Of a DNA stretch of 64,000 bases, positions 24,955-39,900 are shown in pieces. Source of the stretch: Mangifera indica (lineage: Eukaryota > Streptophyta > Magnoliopsida > Sapindales > Anacardiaceae). The DNA lies in the NCBI RefSeq assembly GCF_011075055.1, contig NC_058149.1:12282449-12346448 (forward strand). The letters are read 5' to 3'. The position numbers were made by a program, and so were the translations under genes. The notes below the pieces were generated by a model. It saw only the letters and a program-made list of their open reading frames with translations, searched no databases and was not told the DNA's origin. Each line of letters starts with the position of its first letter. The first letter of the stretch is position 1.

Positions 24955-25515
24955 GCCAAATAACTGTTTCCCACCTGGGTTTGATGATATAATTTTTATT
25001 TATTTTTATTAGTAAATTTTACATAATTTTTTAAAAATTAAGTATTATGCTCTTTATTGGAGTTATAAAATTATGATTAATAATTAATATAAATATCAAA
25101 ATACTAATATTTTTTTATCAATTTAAAAATTTATTATTTAAACTCATAAAAAAAATCAAAACATTAATTAACGTTAAAATATTACATTTTATTTGAAGTT
25201 ATAGAAGAATATATTGAAATTTTAAAATTTTTAAAAACACCTCATTTTTTTTTAAATTTCTAAAATCTCTAAAAGTTTTATTAACATCCCTAATATTTAA
25301 AAATATTATAATTCTTTCAAATGTACGTTATTTTGGAAAAAAAATATAATAAAAAAATCTATATAAAATAATTTTTTTACCTTTTTATTTAATAAACTTC
25401 ATTAATATAAGTAAATGACAAGTGAATATTTAACTTTTTAAAACTTAAAGGATAAATAAGAATTTGTCATTTCAGCAAATCTTGGGTAGACAATATATTT
25501 TTGGCCATTATTACT
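24955..25515. mobile_element. MITE-like element, same family as 16462-16955
   Basis: The left end GCCAAATAACTGTTTCCC, then ACCTGGGTTTGATGA, pairs with the reverse-complemented right end GCCAAAAATATATTG, then TCTACCCAAGATTTGCTGA. The right end also carries AAAACTTAAAGGATAA just inside, parallel to GAAACTTAAAGGGGAG in the other copy. The interior is AT-rich and non-coding. Confidence 0.6.
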
Positions 25516-26115
25516 TTTTCCTGAAATTAAATTATTTGTATTTTGTGCATCCAATTTTTGAATTATTGGTAACTTGTCCATGTTTTTTATTTTTTAAAAT
25601 AAGTGAAATTAAATATCAAAGTTTTCTTATCTTCAATATTCATGGGCTCTCATCTTTTCTCTTCTTCAATCTTTTACCAAATTAGTAAATGGGATGAAAT
25701 GTTGATTAGTTAAAGTCGAGTTTGAATGTGAAAATTTTACTGGGTCAATTTTGGTAAAAGTCTAAAATGCCTGGACGCTTCTGTATTAAGAAAAAAACAG
25801 TGGTGGCAATTAAATCTTCGTATTTCAAAACAGGTTGGTGGAAATTATTTGATCTATCTAACGACGTCGTTTGTATACTTTTCCGCGCGCACCCATTTGA
25901 GGCAGCGCTTTCCCGTCCAGTCTCCACTACATATAGGGGTCTCTTGAGTAAATACAGTAGAATTGAAATTGGCTTATAATTAGGGCTTATACAGGGTTTT
26001 ACACAACTCTACGCTCCCCGCACATTTCCCGCCCATTTTGTCCCCCAATTCTCCAGTGTCTATGATTTCTTCTTTTCCTTAGGGTTTCAGTTCGTTGAGT
26101 ACCAGAAATTAACAA

Positions 26116-29100
26116 ATGGTGTCCCCTAAGCAACTCCTCTCTATCATTGAATCCACTCTCCTCGGCGCTTCACCTCCATCGCCAACCCAGCGGATCGAGC
26201 TCATTCACGCCCTTCGCAACGCTTTACCATCTTTCCAGTCCCTTCTCTCTTATCCGGTACATTTTTATTCTTTCATTTTTCTCGCCTCCCTTCCAATGTC
26301 CTCTTAAGTGATATACTTTTTCTTTTTTGTTTTGTGTTTTAGCCGCCGAAGCCTTCGGACCGAGCGCAGTTACAGTTTAGAGAAGTTAGACTTCCGGATT
26401 CGCCACCAATATCCCTTGACGATCAGGATGTTCAGATTGTAAGCTCACTTTGTATATAACTTTTGTGTGTTTTATTTTCTTTAGTTATCGGTTTCAAGCC
26501 ACTTGCATTTTTAAGTAGAGAAATGTTTTCTTGAATTTTAATTTTTATTTGATTTACTTCATTGTTCATCCAATTTGGTTTGAGATTGCTGTTTATTGTA
26601 CAGATTAATCCCCCACATTACATTACAGTTTCTTATTGATCCTGCTTGTTTTTCGATGATGTGGGAATCTGTTTGTATGTAATTTTGGCTTGTTTAGTGT
26701 CCTTTGCAGTAGCTTGTCTATTTGCATTCGATTCCTGCATAATTCCATGCATTGGATTTAGGTTGTAGCAACATTTCAATGTTTTTCACTAATAGCTCGT
26801 TAATACATTAAAAATTTAAAAACGTAGATGATTAAATGAGAGATTCCTCTGTTTACAATTCCAGAGAATCGTTCACAAGCCAAGGAATGTTTTATGCTCG
26901 CTGGTTTGATGTTGGCACCTATTGTGATTGCTGTAGTAATATCTAGGTAGAGTGGTTATTAATGACCATTGCCTTCTATTTTCCTTTTTTGTACAAAAGA
27001 GTGCTTTTATGCCAATATGTAGTTAGAGTTTTTAAACTAAATGAAAGAAATTTACTGAAGGATTTGCCATTATGGTGTTCATTTGGCTAAAATATCATTG
27101 GATAAAGAAATTGCTTCAGTATAGCCTCATTATGGAAATTTATTACTGAACGGTATCATCAAGAAAAAAATAATTCAGTTCTGAGGTATAAATCTACACG
27201 TACTATCTTCATGGTTTTATCACGGCAGTAATTTATTGACATGATTTCTTTGTTGAAATGCTTGTTATTGGAGATATAATAATTCATTCACCAGGAGGCA
27301 CTTAATTATAATGATCTCTTTTATGATTTTTTTTCTGTGGACTGCTGGTTCACTTGCTTTTCTTTCTCTAGATATTTAATAAAATTTCTGGTTTCTTATC
27401 AAGAAAAAAGTTTCTGTGATAAACTCAGTCTCTGGTCTTGCAGCTGATCTCTAAACTAAATCATTGTACTTGGTCACCCTATATACTGACCTCTGTTGTT
27501 GAGTTTTTGAAATTTAATTTATTCTCAAGGTTGGCCCCCTTTTGTTTGACAGTAAATTTTGTTGTTAGTTCAATGTTTATAACTTCATATTTATTTCAGG
27601 TTTCATAGTTTCATTTGCTAATTATTCAATGCAGAAATTTTTCTTATGGGAACATACTTTGCTTTCTTGTTTATTTTGTTTAGTTTGATTTTTGAGTTTT
27701 ATGATATCAGTGTCACCAACTTTCTTAAGTTGTATTAATTGCTTCATTCATGAAAGTTTGGTCCTGTTCTTTGATATCATTTGCTGGATTATGTGCAATA
27801 TTTCCTCATGTTGCATGATATTGTTATTCCTTCTGGAGGTAACCATGTTGTAGACTTAAAATATTAGATCCTACTTTCTCCATTATCTACATTACCATTT
27901 TTCATCTGATGCTCAGTGAATTGTTGATTGTAGGCATCAAAATTGAGTGATGACCTGCATCTCAATGAAATAGATTGTGTTCGTTTGCTTGTTTCTGCGA
28001 ATCAAGAGGTTGGTTGCTGGTGATCCTTATGTTTTTTAATTTTAAAAATTCATTTCATATATTGGTATAATGATCACAGTTATGTTTTCATTTTTCCTTT
28101 TATTTGTAGTGGGGTTTTATGGGACGAGGGCCATTGGAAGTTCTACGCCTTGCATCAGGACTCTGGTACACTGAGAGACGAGATCTGATAACTGCACTCT
28201 ATGTACTACTAAGGGTAGCCCCCTCTGCTTGTTCTCTGTGTTGTCAATATTCTAGTCAGTTGGAACTTTATCTCTTCATCTTTCTCTTGTAAGAATTTAC
28301 ACTGCTGCTTTGCAGGCTGTTGTGCTTGATCAGGGACTTGAAGAAGATATTGTGGCTGAAATTCTAAACTTTCTTGAAAATCTTATCAATGCTGGGCTTA
28401 GACAGCGGTTGATTTTCCTTATCAAGGTTTGAACCTCTATTGTGCTTTCTTTTATATTATGCTTTGAGTATGCAGTGATTTGTTTCTGAGTAGCTTATTT
28501 TTATTGCTTTTGAACCAAGATCTTTTCATGTCAGAGGCCATTCCTTTGGAACAGAAAATCCTTATAAAATTCCTAGATTCATTTTGTTTTGGCTATTCAA
28601 CCGAAAAGTATTGAGTATTTGAATAATAATTCACTCAATTATTTATCTTCTGGTTATGTCTAAATTTATATGTGACCGGAGGAACTTCTCTGCATTTATA
28701 TTTGATCAAATTGTCAGTTTCTGGACTATGTTTTGAATTTAGTATTTAAACAACTTTCTACCTTAATAACCATGATGATGTCTCAATACTTCCTTTATTC
28801 TTCTTCTTCTTCTTATTATTATTATTGCTACTACTATTACTATTTTCGTGAAAAAATTATTTCAAATGTTAATCATGGAGCTAAGTGATGAGGGCATGGA
28901 AGGCTTGTCTACATCTTTTATGGTTTGGCTGATGGCTGAAAGTTTGTTGTTTATGTTGTATTTGATTTAATAAATTTCAATATTTGTGATTATGAAGATA
29001 TATACTTGTGGAAGCAACTTATTTGCCAACTTTTAAGCTATCATGTACCAAAATTTTTTGATCTTGTAAAACTTGTACTGCATTTAAGGGTTGTTTTGAT

Positions 29101-32100
29101 TTTGCAGGTTTATCTTTAGATCATTAAAATGTGTGTTCCTGCTTCACCATAAGACTCAAAATGTTGAAACATAAGAACCCACTTTCAGTTTGGCTTCATA
29201 TTACTGGGGTTGACAGCAATTTCTCCGTTCCATTTGACATGGATTTCCTTTTTTTTTTGTGTGTTTAAGGAACTCAATCGGGAAGAACCTGCTGGTTTAG
29301 GTGGGCCCCTCTGTGAGCGCTATGTTCTTGATTCTAGAGGTGCTCTTGTTGAGCGGAGAGCTGTGGTTTGTAGGGAAAGGCTAATTCTGGGACATTGTCT
29401 TGTCCTTTCTGTTTTAGTTGTGCGACCAAGTAAGTTGCAAAATATTTTCTTGAGTCATATGTTTACTGCTGTGCATGGTGAATGTTTATATTTTGCCAGT
29501 TTTTAATTTGATAGAACCGCCCTCAACAATTTCAAAATATGATTTATTTATTTATTTTGTGATATTTGGGATGTTGCTGGCCACTTCATTTGTCAATTTT
29601 GAAGTCATCTACCACAGTTATTCTTGGAGCATGATGAGTTTAGTCTCCTTGATTATTCTAATTGGTCCTACACTGGTTAAGGGACACTTTTGTGTACATC
29701 ACAGTGGTGTAAAATTATTTATTTGTAATTACCTTTTATGAAATTTTCAACATGATAAAGGAGCCACTGGATTTTTGTGGAAATTTACATTTTTTCCTTA
29801 TTGAAGCGCTAGGACTCAAAGCTGATATAAGATGTCACAGATTGAGTATATTGATGTTGTCATATACTGTTTTGTTGTATGAAGCCAAGATTCAATGGTA
29901 TATGTGATTGAGATTTAGTCTGTTCTGCCAGAGGAAAACCAAACAATGGATTGTGCTTTTCCTGATAAGATGGTACAAATTGCCCCTTGCAGATCAAAAA
30001 GATGTAAAGGATGCCTTCTCTGCTTTAAAAGACAGTGCTGCAGAACTTAATGAGAGCAATGACACCTTAAAGCATCAGGTATGCCTCTGTTTTGTTTCCG
30101 TAGTTGTTAGTGCTGATTGATTGTTGTATACAGTTTTTCCATGTTTTCAACTATAACTTCATTTTATCTTCTGGTTTTTCCTATGCAGATTACCTTTAGT
30201 CTTCTCTTCTCTCTTGTCATCACTTTGATATCAGATGCTCTCAGTGCAGTTCCTGATAGATTATCTCTTCTGTCTTGTGATGCTTCTTTTAGGAAAGAAT
30301 TTCATGAAATTGTAAGATAAATTGATTGGTGTTTTCACCCGTTTTCAACAAACTTTTTGGCTTGGTGATGATTTTTAAGTTGGTGTTGCTTTTTATTCTA
30401 TAGTTGATGGCTGCGGGAAGTGATCCAATTGTGGAGAGTTTTGTTGGCTGCGTAAGGCTAGCTTGGGTAGTACATTTGATGTTGACTAATGATGACAATG
30501 CTGCAAGGGACACAGTTTCAAGTGTCTCATCTAATGACTTGGTTCCTATAAGGTCTTCTCTGGAAACTGTTTTCTCAAATAACATTTTCCAGTTCTTTCT
30601 GGATAAAGTTCTTCGAACTGCAGCCTATCAGGTTTGTTTCAATTTTTTTTTTTACTCTTCTAAATAGTGATAAGGAAATTTTATATTTACACTTCAAGGC
30701 AGATGTTTTCTTTGCATCACCAACAGTTACTGAAATTTTTAGATATCACCACTGGAGCTGTTATCTCCATTTCACATGTGAAACATGTAAATTGAACCTA
30801 GCACTTGAAAACTTCTGGAGAATGCATCTATCTGAGCTTTGATATCATTCTTCTTTTTGTGATTTCTTGATCCTTCTATCGCAAGCCCCTGTTACTAAAT
30901 TTCTAATCTAGAATATTAAAGCACTTATCTTCATTGGATACTTGTAATTATTAAGCTTTTATGTTTTTGTTTATTTAGTTGCATCTTTAAAATTTTTTTT
31001 TTGAAATTTTAAAATAAACCAATGCACTCTGGTTTGTCCATCGAGGGTTGTTGTTTCTCAATTAGGAAAGATGTTTTCTTTTCTTTTCTCAGTAACATGG
31101 TGGAAATGATGTTAATTGTAATAATTGCTTTGTTTTTGGCAAATTATAAGGCTTCTGTCTGTTTATAATGTACAGAATGATGATGAAGACATTGTCTATA
31201 TGTATAATGCGTATTTGCACAAGCTGATTACTTGTTTCCTATCTCATCCACTTGCCAGGGACAAGGTCAGTTGAAATTTTCTGGTTCTTGCACTTTTGGT
31301 AATGATACTCTGAAACAAATTGTTTTGAAGGTACATATAACAAATCTAGCAAATGATTATTACTAAATTACCCCATAATCTGTCAGTTTCTGTACTGCTT
31401 ATTGAGCAAGTGCCATGTTTATTCTATTGTTCTTTGCAATATTTGGGGTTTACTTGCGGTTTTTAAAAAAGTTAAATGTAGTTGTTTTCTTTGTTCTGTC
31501 CTTGTTTGTGCTTGGACCCATCAACTGATACAAGGTTTTGTGTCATTGGTTGCCTGCCCAAATTTTGCTCTTATGCAGTTGGGTTTTAACTTTCATGGTT
31601 TATCCTATATGTGGATTGCATGTGTTTATAACTCAGATCCTCTTAATATGACTTTTGCATCCTCTTCCTCTGATTCACCTCCTAGAAGTTTGTGGAATCA
31701 ACTCCTGAAGTTGGCTGATCAGAAGGACTGAAGCTTATTAATAAACCATATGTAGTATCACAGCTTGCTTTGCACATAAAGCACTGACCACTTGGAACCT
31801 TTACCCTTAAGTATTTTAGCCATGAATGTGTTCCGGTACTGCAGTTCAAGAAAATGACTTTTTTGGGTGAAGACATCGAAACACCAATTATTCTTGTTTG
31901 GGAAACATGTATTGCTTTTCCATTCCGCTTCCTTATTAAAAGATTTGCTTCAGAAAATTTTTATTGTTTTTTTTTTTCGGTAATTATGTGTACTAAACCC
32001 CACACTTGCCTTGCCCATGCAAATACTCATGTTAAATGCTCCTTTTTCAAGACTGTGAGGGACATCATTATGATAATTTAGTAAGACTTAACCCACTGTC

Positions 32101-35100
32101 AACACTGCATTCATTTTTTTATTTTCCAATTATAGAACAAGTAGCCCTATGTCTATGGCCACGCTGGTTTGTTGAAGTCATAATCCGTGGGGAATTACTC
32201 TGGGAAATTTGAGTGCAAGACAAATTTTTTCTATTAAAGTTTATAAAAAGCATGCACTGCCTTTAACCAAACCTTCTTGTTTGCAAATGATACTCTGGTT
32301 TTGTAGTTTGGCGACGAAGAGGTTTATCATGCATGGTCATCAGTCTTACCTTGACAAAGTTTTTTCTGATACTTTATTACAGGTTAAGGAATCAAAGGAG
32401 AAAGCTATGACTGTGCTTAATTCATATCGAATAGCTGGATCACATGATGTTCATGATAGCAATGTACTTTCTCAACAGGCTATTGAAACAGGCGCCTTGC
32501 CATTTGTCTCTCTCTTGGAATTCGTTAGTGAAATTTATCAGGTTTGTTGTTTGTTTGACAGTGTAATTGTTACTACTATTGGCTGAACCTAATTTTCAGC
32601 TTATTAATTGTTTTGAGCCTATAACATTGCTTGGCTAAAGCATCTTATCTGTTTTTCCCTGTATTTAATGACTAACTCTATTTTCTGCTGTGCTGTTTAA
32701 CCTCTGCATCAATTGAACTTGTTGTCTGTTGTTCAATACTTTAGTTAAGCTCCCCATTACATATGCTGCAACTTCGGTTTTATTTATGTCTATGTTTAAT
32801 AATTGGATGGGGATTTTAGTAGATGATCAAGATGACTAAGGATTCTTTATTAATCATAATCCATATTGTAGAATTTTTTTTTTTTTTTTTTTTGCAACAA
32901 GCAGTTTTCCTGCATCATTTGTTTACTTTGCTTTGACGGCCTGATTACTGTAATAAATTCAGAAGGAACCGGAGCTGGTTTCTGGGAATGATGTCCTGTG
33001 GACATTTGTGATTTTTGCTGGAGAGGATCATACAAATTTTCAAACACTGGTGGCTTTCTTAAAAATGCTGAGTACCTTGGTAGGTGAAATGTAATTATAT
33101 GTGTGTGCATGTTTGTAGCTGCTAACTGAAGTCACGCATGTTTTTTTTTTAATTGTGATGCAATTTTCTTTACAGGCTTCAAGTCAAGAAGGTGCATCAA
33201 AGGTTTATGAATTACTCCAGGGAAAGTCATTCCGCTCTGTTGGGTGGAGAACTTTGTTTGATTGCTTGTCAATTTATGATGAAAAGTTCAAACAGTCCCT
33301 TCAAACTTCTGGGGCCATGTTACCAGAGTTTCAGGAAGGGGATGCAAAAGCACTTGTTGCATATTTGAATGTCCTTCAGAAGGTTACTTGTCTTTCCCTG
33401 TAAAGTTGATTCTTCTGAGGATGAGGATGTATTAATTTTTAGTCTGCTCATCCACTAAAAATCTTGTCTGTTTATGTATAATGGGTTGGTGATGTTGTCT
33501 CTTTCTTTCTCCTGTGGCCTATACCATATTGCAAGAAACTTTTTCTTTCTGTTTTTTCCCTATTTCCTTTTTCGTTTCGTCATGATAAGTTTCCATTTGA
33601 TCTAAATGTCTTTAATTTTCAAGTGTAGTTAGTATACTCACTTCTACCCATATCTCCTTTTCAATTTAAAGGAATAATCAGTTTTTTCTTGTTTGTCATG
33701 TTCTGCAGGTTATGGAAAATGGAAATCCTGTTGAAAGGAAGAACTGGTTTCTTGATATTGAACCACTATTTAAGCTTCTTAGTTATGAAAATGTGCCTCC
33801 ATATTTGAAGGTTGATGGCTGTGTCAATGCTGAGAACATTCTTTTGTCGCTTATGCAGCTTCTACTTTGGATTAGAAGCTTCCATAGAAAATTTCTGTGC
33901 TTTTCTTTAATAAAAATTTAACATGCTTCCACAGGGTGCTCTACGGAATGCAATAGCTGCGTTTGTACATGTTTCTCCAGTTCAAAAGGATGCTATTTGG
34001 AGCTACCTTGAACGTTATGATCTACCTGTGGTCGTTGGAACGAATGTCGGGAACTCTGCACAGCCAATGCCTGGGCAGGTTAGTGTTTTTTTTTTTTAAA
34101 TTTTAATAATTGGTATGATATTTAATTTGTATGGTGCCTATTACTTGTAAGGTGTCAGGTTTGACATACTTTCCTCTTGCTAATTTTTTTTATCAGTGTT
34201 GGTGCTCCTATTTAATTTTTGTTTTCTATTAACATGTCTTGATTAAGATTATTTGAGTTTGTTTATGGTATGTTACATCTGCTTGTTGCTTGGTGGGGTG
34301 TTTTGAAGTGTTCATATTATCGACTTTAAACTCATTGCTGTCCTGTTATCAAGTGTGGTTGTTTTGAACTGAGACTGCTACAAGTTTGTTTAAGGAGGTT
34401 GCATGCATCCTCAGACTCTTGGGTTCTAGATAATGCTAAAATTAACTTTTGGATCCCAAAAAGGCGGGAAGGAGAAGGGGGGGGGGGGGGTGTTGTGGGG
34501 CAGCAGATTATTTACTTGAACTTCTGCTATATGATGTGGAGTGGAAAGCAAGAGTAATCTGTATAAAGCGAAATAGTAGATGCTCCACAAAATAAGAATA
34601 ACTTTATCATTTGTTTTGTCATGCATTTATATTTGTCTTTATGTGTGTTGATTGCTGAGTATATTGTGTCTTCTGTAGTACACTTGTTTAGAGATCAAAT
34701 GTAATTTTTAATTATTAACCATACTGGAGTTTGTTGTAACTGGCTTTAGCTTATACCAGATGAAATGGTTCAAGTGAATATTACTTGTCCACAAGCCATG
34801 GAAAATGCTGGACTGTCCATATAACATTACATATAAGAAAAATGCTGGGATTTCCTTTGTGATTCTGCATTATTTTTCAATCAATTAAAGTCATTTAATG
34901 AGTTCATGTTTCAATCAATTAAAGTTATTTTTCTAGTTGGGTTTCAAAATATAAGCTATATGGTAGCTTTTATTTTGGAATTTTGCTTCTTTTCTGGCTT
35001 TTTGGCAATGAAGTATGTAGTGCTTCACTTTTTCTCCTTCATTTATTCTTTTGGCATCACTTCAGTCTTAGTCCATTACCAATCACTGATTATTGCCTTT

Positions 35101-36920
35101 CAATATCAAGGTACAGTTTTTTTTGGGTAAGTTAGACACCGTATTTTTCTCTTGCTATCTATCTACTGTTTATCAGTGTACTTTCAATTCCATTCTCTTT
35201 TCATTGTTTCTATTGCTTGTAAGCAACAATATGCGATGATAAGTTTTCTTCTTAATATTATACATGCCATTAATTGTATAAATGATGGTGTTAATACCTC
35301 TTGTTATGGCATTTGATGTAAGCTAAATTTGTTGATGGCAAAAAATACAGTTTAGATAGTGTTGCTGATATCAAGGAGTTATTTGCTTGTGCTTTAGCAG
35401 ACCAATTCAAGATGCTTAGGCTTAGTAGAAATTTTGACATGTAATACCACTCACTCTATTTGCAATGAACAAGAGCAATCACGTCATGTCCTGCAATTGA
35501 CAGGTTTATGATATGCAATTTGAGCTGAATGAAATAGAATCAAGGAGAGAGCAGTATCCTTCAACGATATCTTTCCTTAATCTCTTAAATGTACTAATCG
35601 CTGAAGAGAAAGATGTGAGCGACAGAGGGCGTAGGTATTGGTTTTTGGTATATTAGTGCTTTTTAGTCTGCTTGTTTACTTTCCTTTGCATATTTTAGAT
35701 TGGGGGATCACTTTGTTATTTTATTTGCAGATTTGTTGGCATCTTCAGGTTCATATATGATCATGTATTTGGGCCATTCCCGCAAAGAGCATATGCAGAT
35801 CCTTGTGAGAGATGGCAACTGGTTGTTGCTTGTCTTAAGCATTTTCATATGTGAGTATATACGACGGTTCTAATGTGGATAGGTTTTTCTGTGATTTTGA
35901 ACTACTGCTCAATTTAATTGTGAGCTCTTATTATCTCCCTTAAAATTTGGAAAATTTCGGCTTTTCTTTGTGTGATAACCCAGGCACATATGTAAGGAGA
36001 TATGAATATGAGAATATCTTTCAGTACTATTGGACCGACTTGACTCTGAACTAGAATTGTATTTAGTATTCTCATTATGTTGAATACAAAGGTTTAGAAA
36101 TTAGCCTCCTTATTTATTTGGCAGGGTGCTGAACATGTATGACATTCAAGAGGAGGATATTGATAGTGTTGTTGAACAATCGTCAGCTATAATGCAGCCA
36201 TCTTCGCTTCAGATGCAGCTCCCTGTGTTAGAGTTGCTAAAAGTATGTGTTTCTCATTTTAATGGTTTATTTCTTCTTTTACAGAATTAATTCAGAGCCA
36301 TTTTATGCTTGTGATATAAGTACTTAATTTTTTTTTCTCTAGAATGCTTGTTTCAGACTTATTATTTTGGTGTCATTTGCTACAGCTATGTCTGCTGATG
36401 GTAGTAATTAGGATCGCAGATTTCTTTTGCTTAATGTTGATTAATTATAATTCTTTGAATCTGTGATGTGTATTATATGCTTTTCTAAATTTGGTTGCAC
36501 AACACTGTCAGAATTCATTATGGTGGTTCTCTAAATTTACTAGTCAATTGTTTATATTTCTTTTATAGCTGGTAATTTCTTTTTTCCTTTCCTGAATATG
36601 ATGCTCCTCTTCAACAATGACTTTGGTACAATTTTTTAATATGACTTTGTGTCAGTCATCAGATTTTTAATTTTCTGTAGGAACAAATGGCATTTGCTAA
36701 TGTTATTAGCCATTTTTATCTTTCACTATCCCAAAGTAGAATAACGTACATGGACTATTTGACATTGTATTGTAGATGTATTGATTTAGCCTTCAAGTAT
36801 AACCTCATATATTATTAGTGGTCGCCATCAAACAATGAACAAATTGGGTTTATTTATTTAATTGTATAACCCTTGCACCCTTGGTTTCAACCAAGAGTTC
36901 TGGGGTTCCATCCTCATTGG

Positions 36921-36964
<44 letters not shown>

Positions 36965-39900
36965 CCCATGTACAGAGAATGACTTATATGTTAGGGTATA
37001 GAAGCTGATAGCTTATATTTTGCATATCCAATATACTAGTCTGGTCCATGTTTTCAATAAATTGGGTCGAAAGTAAAGCCCATTTTTGTGCTTTCTAAGG
37101 TCAATGCCCCAATTTTCTTTATTCCCTTGAGGGAAAATGTATATACTTCCAGTGATTGCCTCTCAGGGTTGTATATTTTGTTTACCGACAAGTGGACATT
37201 GCATTGTCTAACTCACTGTTGTGCTGATAATTCAACATTCTCCTTACTTTATCCAGTGTTTTTTTGGCAGGATTTCATGAGTGGCAAAACTATTTTCCGT
37301 AATATTATGGGTATTCTACAAACTGGAGTCAATTCAGTAATTACTGAACGGACTAATCAAGCATACGGGCCACTTTTAGAAAAGGCTGTGCAACTGTCTT
37401 TGGAAATTATTATCCTTGTCTTTGAGAAGGATTTACTTGTGTCCGATTTCTGGCGTCCTTTATACCAGGTAATTAATTTCCTTTGCTTGATTGTTTGCTA
37501 AACTTATTCATATTTTGTGGTATTTATTTAAGTCTGAAGCTTTGTCTCATTAGACTTGTTTGACTATTTACATGAAGATTGATAAACATGCATTTATATT
37601 TTGATGGACCATTTTATTGTCTGTACAAAGCGCAGCATTTTCATTTAGAGTTAGAAGGGAGACTTGAGCTGTGATTTTTGTTCTTGAAGTTCTGAGTGAA
37701 ACATCAAGTGTCAGCATGTGTGCTTTTATTTGTGCCATGTATTTCAATTTATAAGCTTGTTCTTTAAGTTCTGAGTAATCTAGTGTCAGCATATGTGGTA
37801 CACGTTTAAGTTTCTTGAAGTTTCCATATGCTGTTCACTTGTTCTAAATGAAAGGATTTAAACCTTGTTCTGTATTATCCACAAAAGGCTAGTTTTGGTT
37901 ACTAAATGGACTGCTGTTCACCTTTCTTTCTTTTTTTTTTTTTTCCCCACCTTTCTTTTTGCTGTTGATAAAATATTCTATTCAGTTTCTCATAAAGGAA
38001 AAATACCTTAGACAGACTTCCCTTTTCTTGTTTTGATCTTCGGGATAGTTGGAAATCATAGAAGTTGCATAATTATGTCTGATCTTTAGGCATCAACATG
38101 TAACTCAAAGTTGATCTGGAAAAGCATCACATAATGACTGAGAAGGTATCTTCGGAGTGAAATAATCATATAATTACCTTTGATGAAATTCTCATTACTT
38201 GGTCTTGTTTTGTGTAGCCTTTGGATGTTATACTCTCTCAAGATCATAATCAAATTGTAGCTTTGTTGGAGTATGTAAGATATGGTTTTTCACCAAAAAT
38301 TCAGCAGTGCTCCATCAAAATCATGAGTGTACTGAGGTATCTCTTCTGTACCGTTCACCGACATTTATTAGTGTCATTTAGTTATTACTTTTGGTCCTGT
38401 ATGTTTAATACTACTTTGGGCAACAGTTCTCGCATGGTTGGGCTAGTACAATTACTGCTAAAATACAATGCAGCAAGCAGTTTGGTGGAGGATTATGCAG
38501 CCTGCCTTGAGTTAAGATCTGAAGAGAGTCAAATTGTAGAGAACAGTGGTGAGGATCCAGGGGTTCTCATAATGCAGGTCTGCTTCTATGTGTCTTTTAG
38601 GTTGCAAAAAATGATAGCAAGAATTATCATTGATGCTCATGTATACTTGATACTTTTTTTGCAGCTTCTCATTGATAACGTCAGTAGGCCGGCTCCAAAT
38701 ATTACACATTTACTGCTCAAATTTGATCTTGATACACCTATTGAACGGACTCTCTTGCAGCCAAAGTTTCATTACAGGTTTAGTTGGTTTTAACTGTATA
38801 CGTTAACATATATCTTTATCAAAGTTTGTATGTTCAGTTGAGCTTATATTATGTCATCTGCAGTTGCTTGAAGATTATCCTTGAAATATTGGACAAGCTT
38901 TCAAAACCAGATGTGAATGCATTACTTCATGAATTTGGTTTTCAGGTTAGGTCTACTTGATCAGTTTTACTTCCATTTTTTGGCTTTTTAAATAAGAATC
39001 CTAGTTTTCGAGGTTTCACATGTTTCGTTTATTCTGGGTCTCTTCTCTGTTAATGTAGAGAGATTTTCACTGGTTGCCTTATGCAGCTGCTCTATGACTT
39101 GTGCTTGGATCCATTAACATGTGCTCCTACCATGGATATGTTGAGTAATAGAAAGTATCAGTTTTTTGTTAAGGTAAAGTATGCCCTGTGATTTGAAGCT
39201 TTGAAATCCTTAAGTTGACTGCTGATACAGTGGATACCTTTATAATAGTTTTTCTCTTGTTGCTTTTGTTTCTTAAAATCCTTTTACCATTATGTAACAG
39301 CACCTTGATACTGTCGGTGTAGCTTCACTCCCTAAACGAAATAGTAACCAGGCGCTTCGCATCAGTTCCCTCCATCAGGTGACATCTTATATCATTCTCA
39401 TCTGTTTTTGTGGCTCATGCAAACTGTGTGCTGACATTTTAGCAGTCAGAGTCTACAGGAGTTAATTTTACTTTGTGTTTACATGTTTGCATAGCACATA
39501 GAAGTAGAGGAATTAGAAGTGATATTGTTCTTGGTATTGGGATATAATTATGTGTATATTGTCTCTCTTATTAAAATGACTAGGATCTAAGACTTTAAGG
39601 ACATTGAACTGTAGTTGGTGCATGTATTCTAGATTTGTATGCGAAACTTCTGTGAATTTTCTTGATGCCTTGGGAATTCCAGCGCACATTGTGTTCTCAT
39701 TTTATTTGATGGTGCAATATTCAAACTGTTGTAGTATGCTGCTTTCATGTCTGATCCATAGACTAAGTATTGACATTTTGTTATGTTGTTTAAAATTATA
39801 TAAATTTCATTCATGTCAATTTTCTGTCTCTTACCTTCTTTAGAGAGCATGGCTACTAAAGCTTTTAGCGATTGAACTGCATGCTGGTTATGGGAGTAGC

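Larger units (their letters stand above)
23542..26115. other. Intergenic between GT14 gene and NUP205
   Basis: No gene is recognised. Contents are the GT14 3'UTR, a TTTC/CT microsatellite (24203-24240), a MITE-like element (24955-25515) and, near 26116, the NUP205 5'UTR and promoter. That GC-richer stretch has a weak TATA-like ACATATAGG near 25929. Confidence 0.5.

Noticed and set aside
31402..31731. 109-aa plus-strand open frame within NUP205
   Set aside because: It lies between coding exons 10 and 11. NUP205 reads directly from RDK to VKESKEKA without it, and it has no domain character. It is intron sequence.
31682..31876. Minus-strand open frame in NUP205
   Set aside because: Shadow of intron sequence with no similarity to known proteins.
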